64,000 nt of DNA. Origin: Flavihumibacter fluminis (GTDB lineage: Bacteria > Bacteroidota > Bacteroidia > Chitinophagales > Chitinophagaceae). A model generated the notes under the pieces. The model worked only from the letters and a program-made list of their open reading frames with translations. It was not told where the DNA came from and searched no databases. Positions 45,265-53,582 of this stretch are shown here, one piece after another. A program made the translations under genes and the position numbers. Positions within the stretch are counted from its first letter, which is position 1, and each line of letters opens with the position of its first letter. The stretch covers positions 744,001-808,000 of the forward strand of contig NZ_JAKEVY010000001.1 of the NCBI RefSeq assembly GCF_021491375.1. Reading direction: 5' to 3'.

Positions 45265-48200
45265 TTACCAAGTAATTCTCAACCCTCCTCCAAAACTTTT
45301 TGTCTGGGGAGTTTGGGTTACTAATATTCCATTTGCATTGCCTGTACTCTGTCCACTCATGTTTGTGAAATTTCCCTCTGGATCGGTAAACGCCTTTGTA
45401 TTAAGGAACAGGTTTCTTCCCATAAAATAAAGATCAGCATTCTTAATACGCAGCCTTTTCAGCAGACTGCTTTGGGGAAGGCTATAGGACAGATTGATCT
45501 CTCTCAACCTTACGAAAGATGCATCATTAAGCTGGGCCTCAATATTACCCATCAATACTGCACCACTATAGTAGGTATTCTTCCTAAAAATAGAAATATC
45601 GTTATCACCATCAATAAACAGGGAACCATTCACCAACCTTCCTTTCTTACCAGGCAAAACAACCGGAACATCCCTGTCCCTTGTTTCACCTGCCACACCC
45701 CTGAAACGAGCCTCCACGAGATCATGCATATAAACAACCCCACCCTGCCTCCAGTCTAGCTGAAAGCCAAATGTGAGAGACTTGTACCTGAAAGAGTTGA
45801 GGAAATTCACCTCAAAATCCGGATTACTCGTACCCAATATCATGGGAGATTGAGATAACAGGGGCATGCCACTTGTGGGGACATTTGAGGCGGAATTAAC
45901 AACTATTTGTCCACTTGATGGATCCCTTAAATAACCAAGGCCCAATAATGAACCGTATTGGTATCCAGGCTGGGCAACAACTGCTGGAAGACCAGTACCA
46001 TACTGGGCAAGGACAATCCTGGTCAACCCATCCGATAATTCATCCACATAGGTTCGATTGGAAGTAAAGTTGGTAGTAAAATCCCAATTGAATGATCGAT
46101 TCCTGATTGGTGTTATACGAAGGGTCACCTCATGTCCATATGAACTCATCCTGCCAGCATTGCGAACTTCCTGTGCTGCCCCTGAAGAAGGAGTTAATGG
46201 AACCGATACAATTTGACCATCGGATACACTTCGAAAATAGGTATAGTCAAGTCCAATACGGTCATTGAAGAACCTCAGATCAAACCCGAGTTCATAACTG
46301 GAAGTATTTTCAGGCATGAGGTCCTTGCTGATGGTAGTCTGGGAAGGAACAAATCCAACCACGCCATTAAACGGGAATTGGAATAACCCGCCACGACTAT
46401 TGAAAGCAGAATAACCGACATTATTAACATATAAAGGCCCTGCTTGCCCCACTTCAGCCCAATTGACTCTCAATTTTCCAAAGTTGATCACATTACCCAA
46501 AGCAGGAAAAGATTCTGTAAAAACATAACTCAACCCCAGGGAGGGATAAAAGAAAGACCTATTATTTGATGGCATGTTTGACACCAGGTCATTTCTGCCA
46601 CTGGCAGTAAGGAACAACCTGTTCTTCCAACCGACTGATGCATTACCATAAAAACCAACAACCCTTTGCCGAAATAAAGAATTAGACGCCTGGATCCTAC
46701 TGGCATTGCTCAGGTTGAACAGGTCAGGAGAAATAAGGTCAAATCCTTGTGATAATTCATTCCGGGTTTGAATATCATAAATTTCGTTACCAACTATAAA
46801 ATTGTAGGTAAAATCACCTTTTCGCTTATCATAAGTAAGAAAAAGGTTGGAATTAACTTGCTCCTGTTTGGTGTTCAGGATTTCTATAAAACCTCCTGCA
46901 GGTGTACCTGTAAAACTTGTAAAACCAGCTGGTGCCGTACCCAGGTCTTCAAAGGTATTCCTCGTGTTACTGAAATAATCTATACCCAATCGATAGGTCA
47001 GCTTAAAATCAGGCAAAATCCTGTATTCGGTTAAAATATTTCCAAAGAGGCGGTTCACATACAATTTCCGATAGTTATTCTCTACAACCCAGTATGGATT
47101 GTTCTGGCTGGTACGATAAAAAATCTGCGCATTGGGATTGTCACTCCTCGCATAAGGCTTACCAGCTAAATTATACGATGGAGGTGTTTCTATTACCCCA
47201 CGGAACAAATTACCGTTACCCTGGTTATCAGGGAAATCATCAGTCCTGGAATCAGTATAGTTTACCGAAATACCCAACTTGAATTTAGAAAAAGGTTCAA
47301 AGTTTCCACTGAATCTGAGGCTATTCCTTTGTAAGTTGGTGCCTTTAATGATACCACTCTGGCTGGTATTCCCTATCGAAAAGGAATAATTTCCTATACT
47401 TATTCCCTGTGATAGCTCCAGGTTATTATTGATAGTTGTACCTGTTTCGTAAAAATCTCTTGCATTATCATAGGCCCTTGCTTCCTCCGTCTCTCCCAAA
47501 AGGTTTGTATAGCTGCCTATCTTATCAATCCTGCTGCCCCATGCAAAGATGGCATTTTGGTTAAACTCATCATTCTGGCCCTGGGCATATTCATTTTGCA
47601 AATCAGGAATCACACTAACTTTATCAAAGGAACTAGAATTATCAAATATTATCCTCGGACTTTTTTGGGCATTTTTACCGCTCTTGGTCGTAATTACGAT
47701 AACACCGTTAGCAGCCCTTAACCCATATAGGGCAGATGCGGCCGGTCCCTTGAGGATATCCATATTCTCAATGTCGGCAGGGTTAAAATCAAGCGCCCTT
47801 TCTCCACCAGATACCGGTAGGCCATCTACAACAAAAAGCGGTTGATTATTGCCTGTCATGGAACGTGCCCCACGGATATTGATTTGAGGAGCCCTTCCTG
47901 GCATACCACTACTCAATCGTACAGAAACACCGGCAGCTTTTCCCTGGAGAGAGTTGAGCACATTAGGATTACCTACTGAATTCAAAAGTTTACCATCAAC
48001 CTTTTGAGCTGAATAGGTTAGTGATTTCGAACTCTTCCTGATTCCGAAAGCAGTTACTATTACAGAATCCGAAACGGCAACTTCCGGTTGCATCTGGATA
48101 GTTAAAATATTATTTCCTGTAATTGCGACCTCTTGTATTTGGTAACCAATATAGCTGAAAACCAAAACACCATTTTCCTTTAGCAATCCAATTGAAAAGG

Positions 48201-48732
48201 CGCCCCCCTGGTCTGTCACCGTTCCATTGCTGGTGTTTTTTTCAAGTATACTAACACCTTCCATAGGCTGACCATTCTCTGATACAACCTTCCCCTTTAT
48301 AACCCGCTGCTGTTCATCATTATTTAATCCGGAAAGGCCTTCAATAACAAGAGTCTCCCCAACGGAACTTTTCCGGCTAAGCACTATATAATTATTGACC
48401 AATTCATACTTCAGGTCAAGGGGAAACAGTAACTCTTCCAAAACCCTTGCCAACTCCTTATTGAGGGATTTGATAGTTACTTTCCTATTTGACCTGATTA
48501 ACTCAGGACTATAAACAAACTTTACCGCTGCCTGCTTTTCAATCTCATGTAAACAAGTCCTTATTTCCGCTTGATAAAAATCGATCGAGACTTTTTTATT
48601 AAGAACCTCCTGTCCCATACTTGTATGAGCATGAGTCAGTATCGATATAGACAATAGTATTGCTGGTAATACTGAAAATTTCATAATGGCAAGTACTACT
48701 GACCTTGTCAGTAATTTTTTCATAAATTGCAA
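45265..48732 (-). CDS. SusC/RagA-type TonB-linked outer-membrane transporter with N-terminal STN domain
   Basis: A 1155-residue outer-membrane protein. After the signal region comes an STN (secretin/TonB short N-terminal) domain about residues 45-120 (VSIDFYQAEIRTCLHEIEKQAAVKF), a carboxypeptidase-like beta-sandwich (VIKGKVVSENGQPMEGVSILEKNTSNGTVTDQGGAFSI), the plug domain with INIRGARSMTGNNQPLFVVDGLPV and ILKGPAASALYGLRAANGVIVITT, and a long barrel ending GGGLRITW. The STN domain marks the kind regulated by an ECF sigma factor and FecR, both encoded upstream. ATG 48723 is a possible alternative start. It imports the target glycan together with SusD. Confidence 0.94.
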   Translation of the reverse strand: MQFMKKLLTRSVVLAIMKFSVLPAILLSISILTHAHTSMGQEVLNKKVSIDFYQAEIRTCLHEIEKQAAVKFVYSPELIRSNRKVTIKSLNKELARVLEELLFPLDLKYELVNNYIVLSRKSSVGETLVIEGLSGLNNDEQQRVIKGKVVSENGQPMEGVSILEKNTSNGTVTDQGGAFSIGLLKENGVLVFSYIGYQIQEVAITGNNILTIQMQPEVAVSDSVIVTAFGIRKSSKSLTYSAQKVDGKLLNSVGNPNVLNSLQGKAAGVSVRLSSGMPGRAPQINIRGARSMTGNNQPLFVVDGLPVSGGERALDFNPADIENMDILKGPAASALYGLRAANGVIVITTKSGKNAQKSPRIIFDNSSSFDKVSVIPDLQNEYAQGQNDEFNQNAIFAWGSRIDKIGSYTNLLGETEEARAYDNARDFYETGTTINNNLELSQGISIGNYSFSIGNTSQSGIIKGTNLQRNSLRFSGNFEPFSKFKLGISVNYTDSRTDDFPDNQGNGNLFRGVIETPPSYNLAGKPYARSDNPNAQIFYRTSQNNPYWVVENNYRKLYVNRLFGNILTEYRILPDFKLTYRLGIDYFSNTRNTFEDLGTAPAGFTSFTGTPAGGFIEILNTKQEQVNSNLFLTYDKRKGDFTYNFIVGNEIYDIQTRNELSQGFDLISPDLFNLSNASRIQASNSLFRQRVVGFYGNASVGWKNRLFLTASGRNDLVSNMPSNNRSFFYPSLGLSYVFTESFPALGNVINFGKLRVNWAEVGQAGPLYVNNVGYSAFNSRGGLFQFPFNGVVGFVPSQTTISKDLMPENTSSYELGFDLRFFNDRIGLDYTYFRSVSDGQIVSVPLTPSSGAAQEVRNAGRMSSYGHEVTLRITPIRNRSFNWDFTTNFTSNRTYVDELSDGLTRIVLAQYGTGLPAVVAQPGYQYGSLLGLGYLRDPSSGQIVVNSASNVPTSGMPLLSQSPMILGTSNPDFEVNFLNSFRYKSLTFGFQLDWRQGGVVYMHDLVEARFRGVAGETRDRDVPVVLPGKKGRLVNGSLFIDGDNDISIFRKNTYYSGAVLMGNIEAQLNDASFVRLREINLSYSLPQSSLLKRLRIKNADLYFMGRNLFLNTKAFTDPEGNFTNMSGQSTGNANGILVTQTPQTKSFGGGLRITW

Positions 48733-48804
48733 GAGTTTTGGTTTAACAATTACATCAAAACAGCCCGCATTGGCGATGTGGTAATTTCCTTAGCGGGTCC
48801 TTAG

Positions 48805-48838
48805 AAGCTGATAATGCTCCAACATTGTCAGCTTTTTT
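48805..48838 (+). terminator. Hairpin with T-run in the FecR-SusC gap
   Basis: A 12-base stem (48805-48816 with 48823-48834, one wobble, six-base loop) is followed by TTTTTT on the plus strand, the form of an intrinsic terminator. The flanking genes are transcribed from the minus strand, on which the T-run is missing; there it may act as a weak attenuator or protect the SusC message. Confidence 0.4.
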
Positions 48839-48879
48839 GTTGCGATGGTGGTAGTTTATTTATGTCATAGGCAATCGTT

Positions 48880-50004
48880 TTAGTTTTTGCAACCGGTTGA
48901 TGAGATCACAACACTTCCATCCATCACCTCATAAGAGGCGTTGATAGCCATGCAGATAATCTTTAGTTTATCAAAAAAAGCTTCATTCCCAAGGGAGGCC
49001 GATAAGGTACAGCCAGCCAAAACCTCTTCATCGTACACTATTTGAACACCATAGGCTGATTCTAACTTCTGAAACACTTCCTTTATCCGAGTCCCGGAAA
49101 ATTCAAAGGACAGGTTATTGGCCTGTGGTAAAATGCAGGGGCTTTGCACTACCATCTTCTTCAGTTCATTGGACTGCACATCAAACTCCACCTGCTGGTT
49201 GGGTGTAAGGATGGTGCCCTGTAGCTTCCCTGAATTGGCCGCAGGCTTCTTCCGATCAGGGGTTTTAAACACTGATACTTTACCAGACACTACCGACACC
49301 ACTGACTTTGTGTCCTTATCAAATGCTTTGACATAAAAGCTCGTTCCCAATACCACGGTGACAATATTCCTGGTGTTGACATAAAATGGGCGTTGGGCAT
49401 TTTTCTTCACTTCAAAAAAGGCCTGGCCAGTCAGGAATACTTCCCGCTTTTGTTCGATGGAGTTCTGCCTGTATTGTAGCCTGCTTCCGGGATAGAGCTT
49501 CACCAAACTACCATCTGCCAGGTAAAACTGGTGAACCGTATCGGAATCATTGACCTGTTCCATCACCACACTGGAAGCCCTGACTCCTACATGATCCCGT
49601 TCCCCAGCCAGCTCCCCAGGATTAACATGCACCCGATTAATGAAAAAATACAGCCCTATAAACAGCACAAACATGGCGGCCGCTGCCATTATCCAACCAA
49701 CCCTAAACTGGCTGAATCGCTTTTGCTCCTTTCCCACTACATACAACATCCCTTTGTTCCGGGAAGCCCTCTGAAGTAAATTCCTGACCTGCAAATCCAA
49801 TTCCTCCTCACTAAGTGTATGATGATCCACTGCCAATGAATAGACAAGTGCCTTGGCCCAATCCACCAGATCCTTGTGGCCGGGGGCCTCATTCAGCCAT
49901 TGCTCCCAACGGACATTATCCGCCTCTTCCTTACCCATTAGCCAGGCCCGGAAGGAGGGATCGAACACAAGGGAGGCCAACTGATTTATTTCTTTTTCTG
50001 TCAT
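48880..50004 (-). CDS. FecR-type anti-sigma factor
   Basis: A 374-residue inner-membrane protein. The cytosolic N-terminus (residues 1-100) binds the sigma factor, a single membrane segment (VGWIMAAAAMFVLFIGLYFFI, about 104-124) follows, and the periplasmic part contains the FecR domain (FYLADGSLVKLYPGSRLQYRQN..., REVFLTGQAFFEVKKNAQRPFYVNT, VLGTSFYVKAF) and a C-terminal DUF4974 region (SFEFSGTRIKEVFQKLESAYGVQIVYDEEVL). It senses SusC via the STN domain and controls the sigma factor encoded at 51497-52081. The MFS gene lies between the two partners. Confidence 0.93.
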   Translation of the reverse strand: MTEKEINQLASLVFDPSFRAWLMGKEEADNVRWEQWLNEAPGHKDLVDWAKALVYSLAVDHHTLSEEELDLQVRNLLQRASRNKGMLYVVGKEQKRFSQFRVGWIMAAAAMFVLFIGLYFFINRVHVNPGELAGERDHVGVRASSVVMEQVNDSDTVHQFYLADGSLVKLYPGSRLQYRQNSIEQKREVFLTGQAFFEVKKNAQRPFYVNTRNIVTVVLGTSFYVKAFDKDTKSVVSVVSGKVSVFKTPDRKKPAANSGKLQGTILTPNQQVEFDVQSNELKKMVVQSPCILPQANNLSFEFSGTRIKEVFQKLESAYGVQIVYDEEVLAGCTLSASLGNEAFFDKLKIICMAINASYEVMDGSVVISSTGCKN

Positions 50005-50104
50005 AAGATAATGTGCACAAAAAACCTGTCCTTATAGACAGGCATTAAACTTGAAAATCTACTGGTCGCGGGAAAGATTTTTTCTCAATTTCCCCCAGCA
50101 CCAC

Positions 50105-51349
50105 CTATTCTTCTAAAAAATCCAGGTCACGCCCATGGGTTTCCGATATGGTCAGAACAGACAAAAGCCCGATGGCAAAACAGATGGCTCCCACTGCGGC
50201 ACCTGCGATGGGCACCTGAAAGAAGGTTTTGAAGTACGCAAAACCAGTGGTCATGAACACCACTGTTCCCCTTACCATGTTGGGGATGGTAGTGGCGGCA
50301 GTAGCCCTCAGGTTAGTTCCAAACTGCTCGGCACCAATGGTGACAAACATAGCCCAGTAACCAATCCCCAGCCCCATGAAGAGGGTAATGGCATAGAACA
50401 GCCCCAGACTCCTTATTCCTGCAAAAAGGTACACGAGGGAAAAAAGCAGTGTAAACAACATCATATATAGAACTGCTTTCTTCCTCGATTGCAACTGGTG
50501 ACTTATAACACCGCTCGCCAGGTCACCAAACGACAACCCAACATAACACCACATAATGGACAAACCAGGGCTTACCGGCTCGTTAATCCCCAATGCTTTC
50601 CCAAACTCATTACTAAAGGTTGCCAGGATCCCTATGACAAACCAGGTAGGCATTCCCATGCCCACACATTTTAAATACCGGAAGAGCCTTTCCCTGCGCT
50701 TGAAAATCGAGAAAAAATCACCCCGTTTCACATTTTCCTTCTCTTTCACCCCTTCAAAAACACCGGATTCAAACACCCCAACACGTAGCAAGAGCAAAGA
50801 AATACCCATCCCCCCACCAATAAAATAAGCAGTTCGCCAGGCGAACCATTCCACTGTGAAATATGCCACCACAGCGCCTAAAAGGCCAATACCCGCCACC
50901 AGAGAGGTACCCAGGGCCCTGAGTTTTTTAGGAAGGACCTCTGCTACAAGGGTAATACCAGCCCCCAGTTCACCTGCAAGGCCAATGCCGGCAATGAACC
51001 GCAAAACTTTGTAGGTAAAAGGATCCTTAACCAGACCACAGGCTATATTGGCAAGGGAGTAGGTTAGGATGGACCCAAACATTACAGAAAGCCTCCCTTT
51101 TTTATCACCTAACACCCCCCAAATCATCCCGCCTAATAAAAGTCCTGTCATCTGCCAGTTCAAGATACTGGCACCGGTTGCTGAAGCGGCAGATTCATCC
51201 AGCCCCATATCTCTAAGGCTGGGCAGTCGGACGATCCCAAACAACAGTAGGTCATAAATGTCTACGAAATAACCCAATGCCGCTACCAGCACGGGGATAC
51301 TAAATAATTGACGGAGATTCGCATCCTTGCTCGATGTAAATTCACTCAT
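50105..51349 (-). CDS. MFS transporter (sugar-acid / metabolite:H+ symporter type)
   Basis: A 414-residue inner-membrane protein with twelve predicted helices. The MFS signature between helices 2 and 3 is WGVLGDKKGRLSVMFGS; another conserved block is FIAGIGLAGELGAGITLVAEVLPKKLRALGTS, characteristic of metabolite:H+ symporters and sugar-acid permeases. A C-terminal ISETHGRDLDFLEE tail matches the same group. It may import sugars or sugar acids released in the periplasm. Its position between the ECF sigma factor and FecR genes is unusual; in most such loci sigma and anti-sigma genes are adjacent. Confidence 0.88.
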   Translation of the reverse strand: MSEFTSSKDANLRQLFSIPVLVAALGYFVDIYDLLLFGIVRLPSLRDMGLDESAASATGASILNWQMTGLLLGGMIWGVLGDKKGRLSVMFGSILTYSLANIACGLVKDPFTYKVLRFIAGIGLAGELGAGITLVAEVLPKKLRALGTSLVAGIGLLGAVVAYFTVEWFAWRTAYFIGGGMGISLLLLRVGVFESGVFEGVKEKENVKRGDFFSIFKRRERLFRYLKCVGMGMPTWFVIGILATFSNEFGKALGINEPVSPGLSIMWCYVGLSFGDLASGVISHQLQSRKKAVLYMMLFTLLFSLVYLFAGIRSLGLFYAITLFMGLGIGYWAMFVTIGAEQFGTNLRATAATTIPNMVRGTVVFMTTGFAYFKTFFQVPIAGAAVGAICFAIGLLSVLTISETHGRDLDFLEE

Positions 51350-51496
51350 TGATTTTGGAAGATTTGATTTTTGCCATTCTTACAGCAACGATGATTTGGA
51401 TTCATTCCATGGCGTAAAATATCAACAACACCTAATAAAGAAAGGAAGTATTGAAATCTACTGTATTTCGGAAAGGAAGCTAAAAAGAAATTTGCT

Positions 51497-52081
51497 CTAT
51501 AACAGAAAGGGAAAAGATTCCTTTCCGGCATTTTTACGGAATTGATTAAATGCATCCTGTAGCAGGTTATAAACCGATTGCCTTTTCAGTGTCATAATCT
51601 CGGCGATTTGGTCAAGGTCAGCTTCAAGGTAATACCTCAGGTAAATGATCTCCTGTTGACGTTTAGATAGTTTCCCGATAATATTCCTAACTAAACCAAT
51701 CTTTTGAGTGATTTGTTCCTGTTCCTCAATAGTTTCTTGTACAGGTACCACGGAAAAAAAACCGGCATCAAAGGGAATACCTGTTAGTTCAAGAAAGGGC
51801 CTGCTTTTTCTAATCTCCCTGAATAACTTTCGTCGTATAGATTTGAACAAATAAAATTTAATTGAACCAGTAGGCCCTATACCTTTCTTGTTCTTCCAAA
51901 GTTCGAGGAACAGATCCTGAATACAATCTTTTACAAGCTCTTCATCACGGGAGAAGCGCGTTCCGTAATTGAACAGGGATTGAAAATGCAGTCGGGTAAT
52001 CATTCCGAATGCTTCAACATTTCCGCAACGGAATTGATCCCAAAGCCACTGATCATCATATGTTCCTTTGATGGCAAGCAT
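51497..52081 (-). CDS. ECF-type RNA polymerase sigma factor (Bacteroidetes SusCD-associated group)
   Basis: A 194-residue sigma factor. Region 2 is QWLWDQFRCGNVEAFGMITRLHFQSLFNYGTRFSRDEELVKDCIQDLFLELWKNK, and region 4 is KLSKRQQEIIYLRYYLEADLDQIAEIMTLKRQSVYNLLQDAFNQFRK, a complete helix-turn-helix. It would direct transcription of the SusC/SusD operon when released by the FecR protein. The frame opens at 52114; ATG 52081 (MLAIKGTYDD) puts the usual distance before region 2 and is preferred. Confidence 0.93.
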   Translation of the reverse strand: MLAIKGTYDDQWLWDQFRCGNVEAFGMITRLHFQSLFNYGTRFSRDEELVKDCIQDLFLELWKNKKGIGPTGSIKFYLFKSIRRKLFREIRKSRPFLELTGIPFDAGFFSVVPVQETIEEQEQITQKIGLVRNIIGKLSKRQQEIIYLRYYLEADLDQIAEIMTLKRQSVYNLLQDAFNQFRKNAGKESFPFLL

Positions 52082-52194
52082 ACAACCTTCTACGATTCCT
52101 ACTAAGTTGAACAAATTCGGAATATTATTATTAAACTATCTTGACATCTTATTTAATAGTTTTGGCATCATTCAACCCACTACAATTTCTATGT

Positions 52195-53577
52195 TTATTT
52201 CAAGTGTATGTCTGCCACTGTACTGAATTTAAAAGGTTTATCAGGATGTTGCCCCATTTGAATAAAACAATTACCAGCCTCCCTGTTTCCCCACCAGGTT
52301 CCGAAGAAAGGCAATTGTGTTGCGTTTGCCAATAAATATATAGAATTCACTTTTTTAATGTCAAGTCCCTTTGCCGAAATCATGCCCACATGAGGGTACA
52401 TCCAATGCGCAAATATTCGTTTGCCTTTTTGAGTATATCTTCCCCAATCAGGCTTTGGCAATATAGCTGCACCTGCGCCATAAATACTTTCTCCGTTCTT
52501 CTGCATCCACTGACCTACTTCTTCCAGAATCCTTACGCTTTCCTCAGGAATATCACCCCTCGCATCTGGCCCCACATTCAGCAACAGATTGCCATTTTTA
52601 CTCACACAATTGATCAGAGTATGAATAATTAATTCCGGCGACTTCCAATTATGATCAAATGCACTAAATCCCCATACATTATTTAGCGTAAGACAAGTTT
52701 CCCAGGGTACCTGATTCCCGTACTTGTCCAAAATAGGATCATCCGGCACACCTTGCTCAGGTGTTTCAAAATCTCCCAGCATTGATATCGATCTCTTTAA
52801 AGATGAAGAACCTTCATGAATTTCAAGCCTGTTATCAAGGATGATATCCGGCTGATGCCTGCGCACCAGCTCTACCAATTCTCTCGCTTTCCATTTTTCA
52901 CCGCTGTACTCATCAAATGAATAATCAAACCACATGATATCGAGCTTACCATAGCTGGTGATCAGTTCTTCTACCTGCCCATGCATATACTTCAGATAAT
53001 TATCCCAATTCACTTTTCTCAAACCATTGAGACTGTCGTTACGCTGCGGATGGTTGCCAACATTTGGATAATCCGGATGATGCCAGTCAATTATTGAATA
53101 ATACAATCCAACTCTCAATCCTTCCGCACGAAAAGCATCCAGAAACTCCCTCACCAGATCTCTGCCTCCCCAGTATTTTGATATAGTATAATCTGAAAGC
53201 TTTGAATCAAATAGACTGAAGCCATCATGATGCTTTGCTGTCAGTACAGCATATTTCATTCCGGCAGCCTTTGCTAACTTTGCCCAGGCCCGTGGATTAT
53301 AATCAGTTGGCTTAAAAGCATCCACAAAGGGTTGATATTGTTCAGTAGTAAGCCGTTCATTAGATTTTACCCACTCCCCTCTTCCGGGTACGGCATAGGC
53401 TCCAAAGTGAATGAACATGCCAAACCTTGCTTCACGCCACCATGCCGTTCGCTGCATTACTTTATCATATTGCGTTTTGTAAGCAGCCGGCATTTGCTGG
53501 GCACTGAGTTCTAGGTGATTCACAATTAAAAGTGCAAAACACAGAACTACCTTATAAATTAAGTCCTTTCTTTGCAT
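52195..53577 (-). CDS. GH29 alpha-L-fucosidase, exported
   Basis: A 460-residue protein with a signal peptide (to about residue 26, LSAQ). GH29 hallmarks are WWREARFGMFIHFGAYAVPG, KYAVLTAKHHDGFSLFDSK, GLRVGLYYSIIDWHHPDYP and the nucleophile aspartate D218 in LDIMWFDYSFDEY. A C-terminal beta-sandwich follows (ILPKPDWGRYTQKGKRIFAHW). It is shorter than eukaryotic lysosomal fucosidase and matches bacterial GH29-B or GH29-A lengths; the linkage preference is not deducible. It follows the GH95 gene with a 5-base gap, so the two are co-transcribed. Confidence 0.93.
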   Translation of the reverse strand: MQRKDLIYKVVLCFALLIVNHLELSAQQMPAAYKTQYDKVMQRTAWWREARFGMFIHFGAYAVPGRGEWVKSNERLTTEQYQPFVDAFKPTDYNPRAWAKLAKAAGMKYAVLTAKHHDGFSLFDSKLSDYTISKYWGGRDLVREFLDAFRAEGLRVGLYYSIIDWHHPDYPNVGNHPQRNDSLNGLRKVNWDNYLKYMHGQVEELITSYGKLDIMWFDYSFDEYSGEKWKARELVELVRRHQPDIILDNRLEIHEGSSSLKRSISMLGDFETPEQGVPDDPILDKYGNQVPWETCLTLNNVWGFSAFDHNWKSPELIIHTLINCVSKNGNLLLNVGPDARGDIPEESVRILEEVGQWMQKNGESIYGAGAAILPKPDWGRYTQKGKRIFAHWMYPHVGMISAKGLDIKKVNSIYLLANATQLPFFGTWWGNREAGNCFIQMGQHPDKPFKFSTVADIHLK

Positions 53578-53582
53578 ATCTA

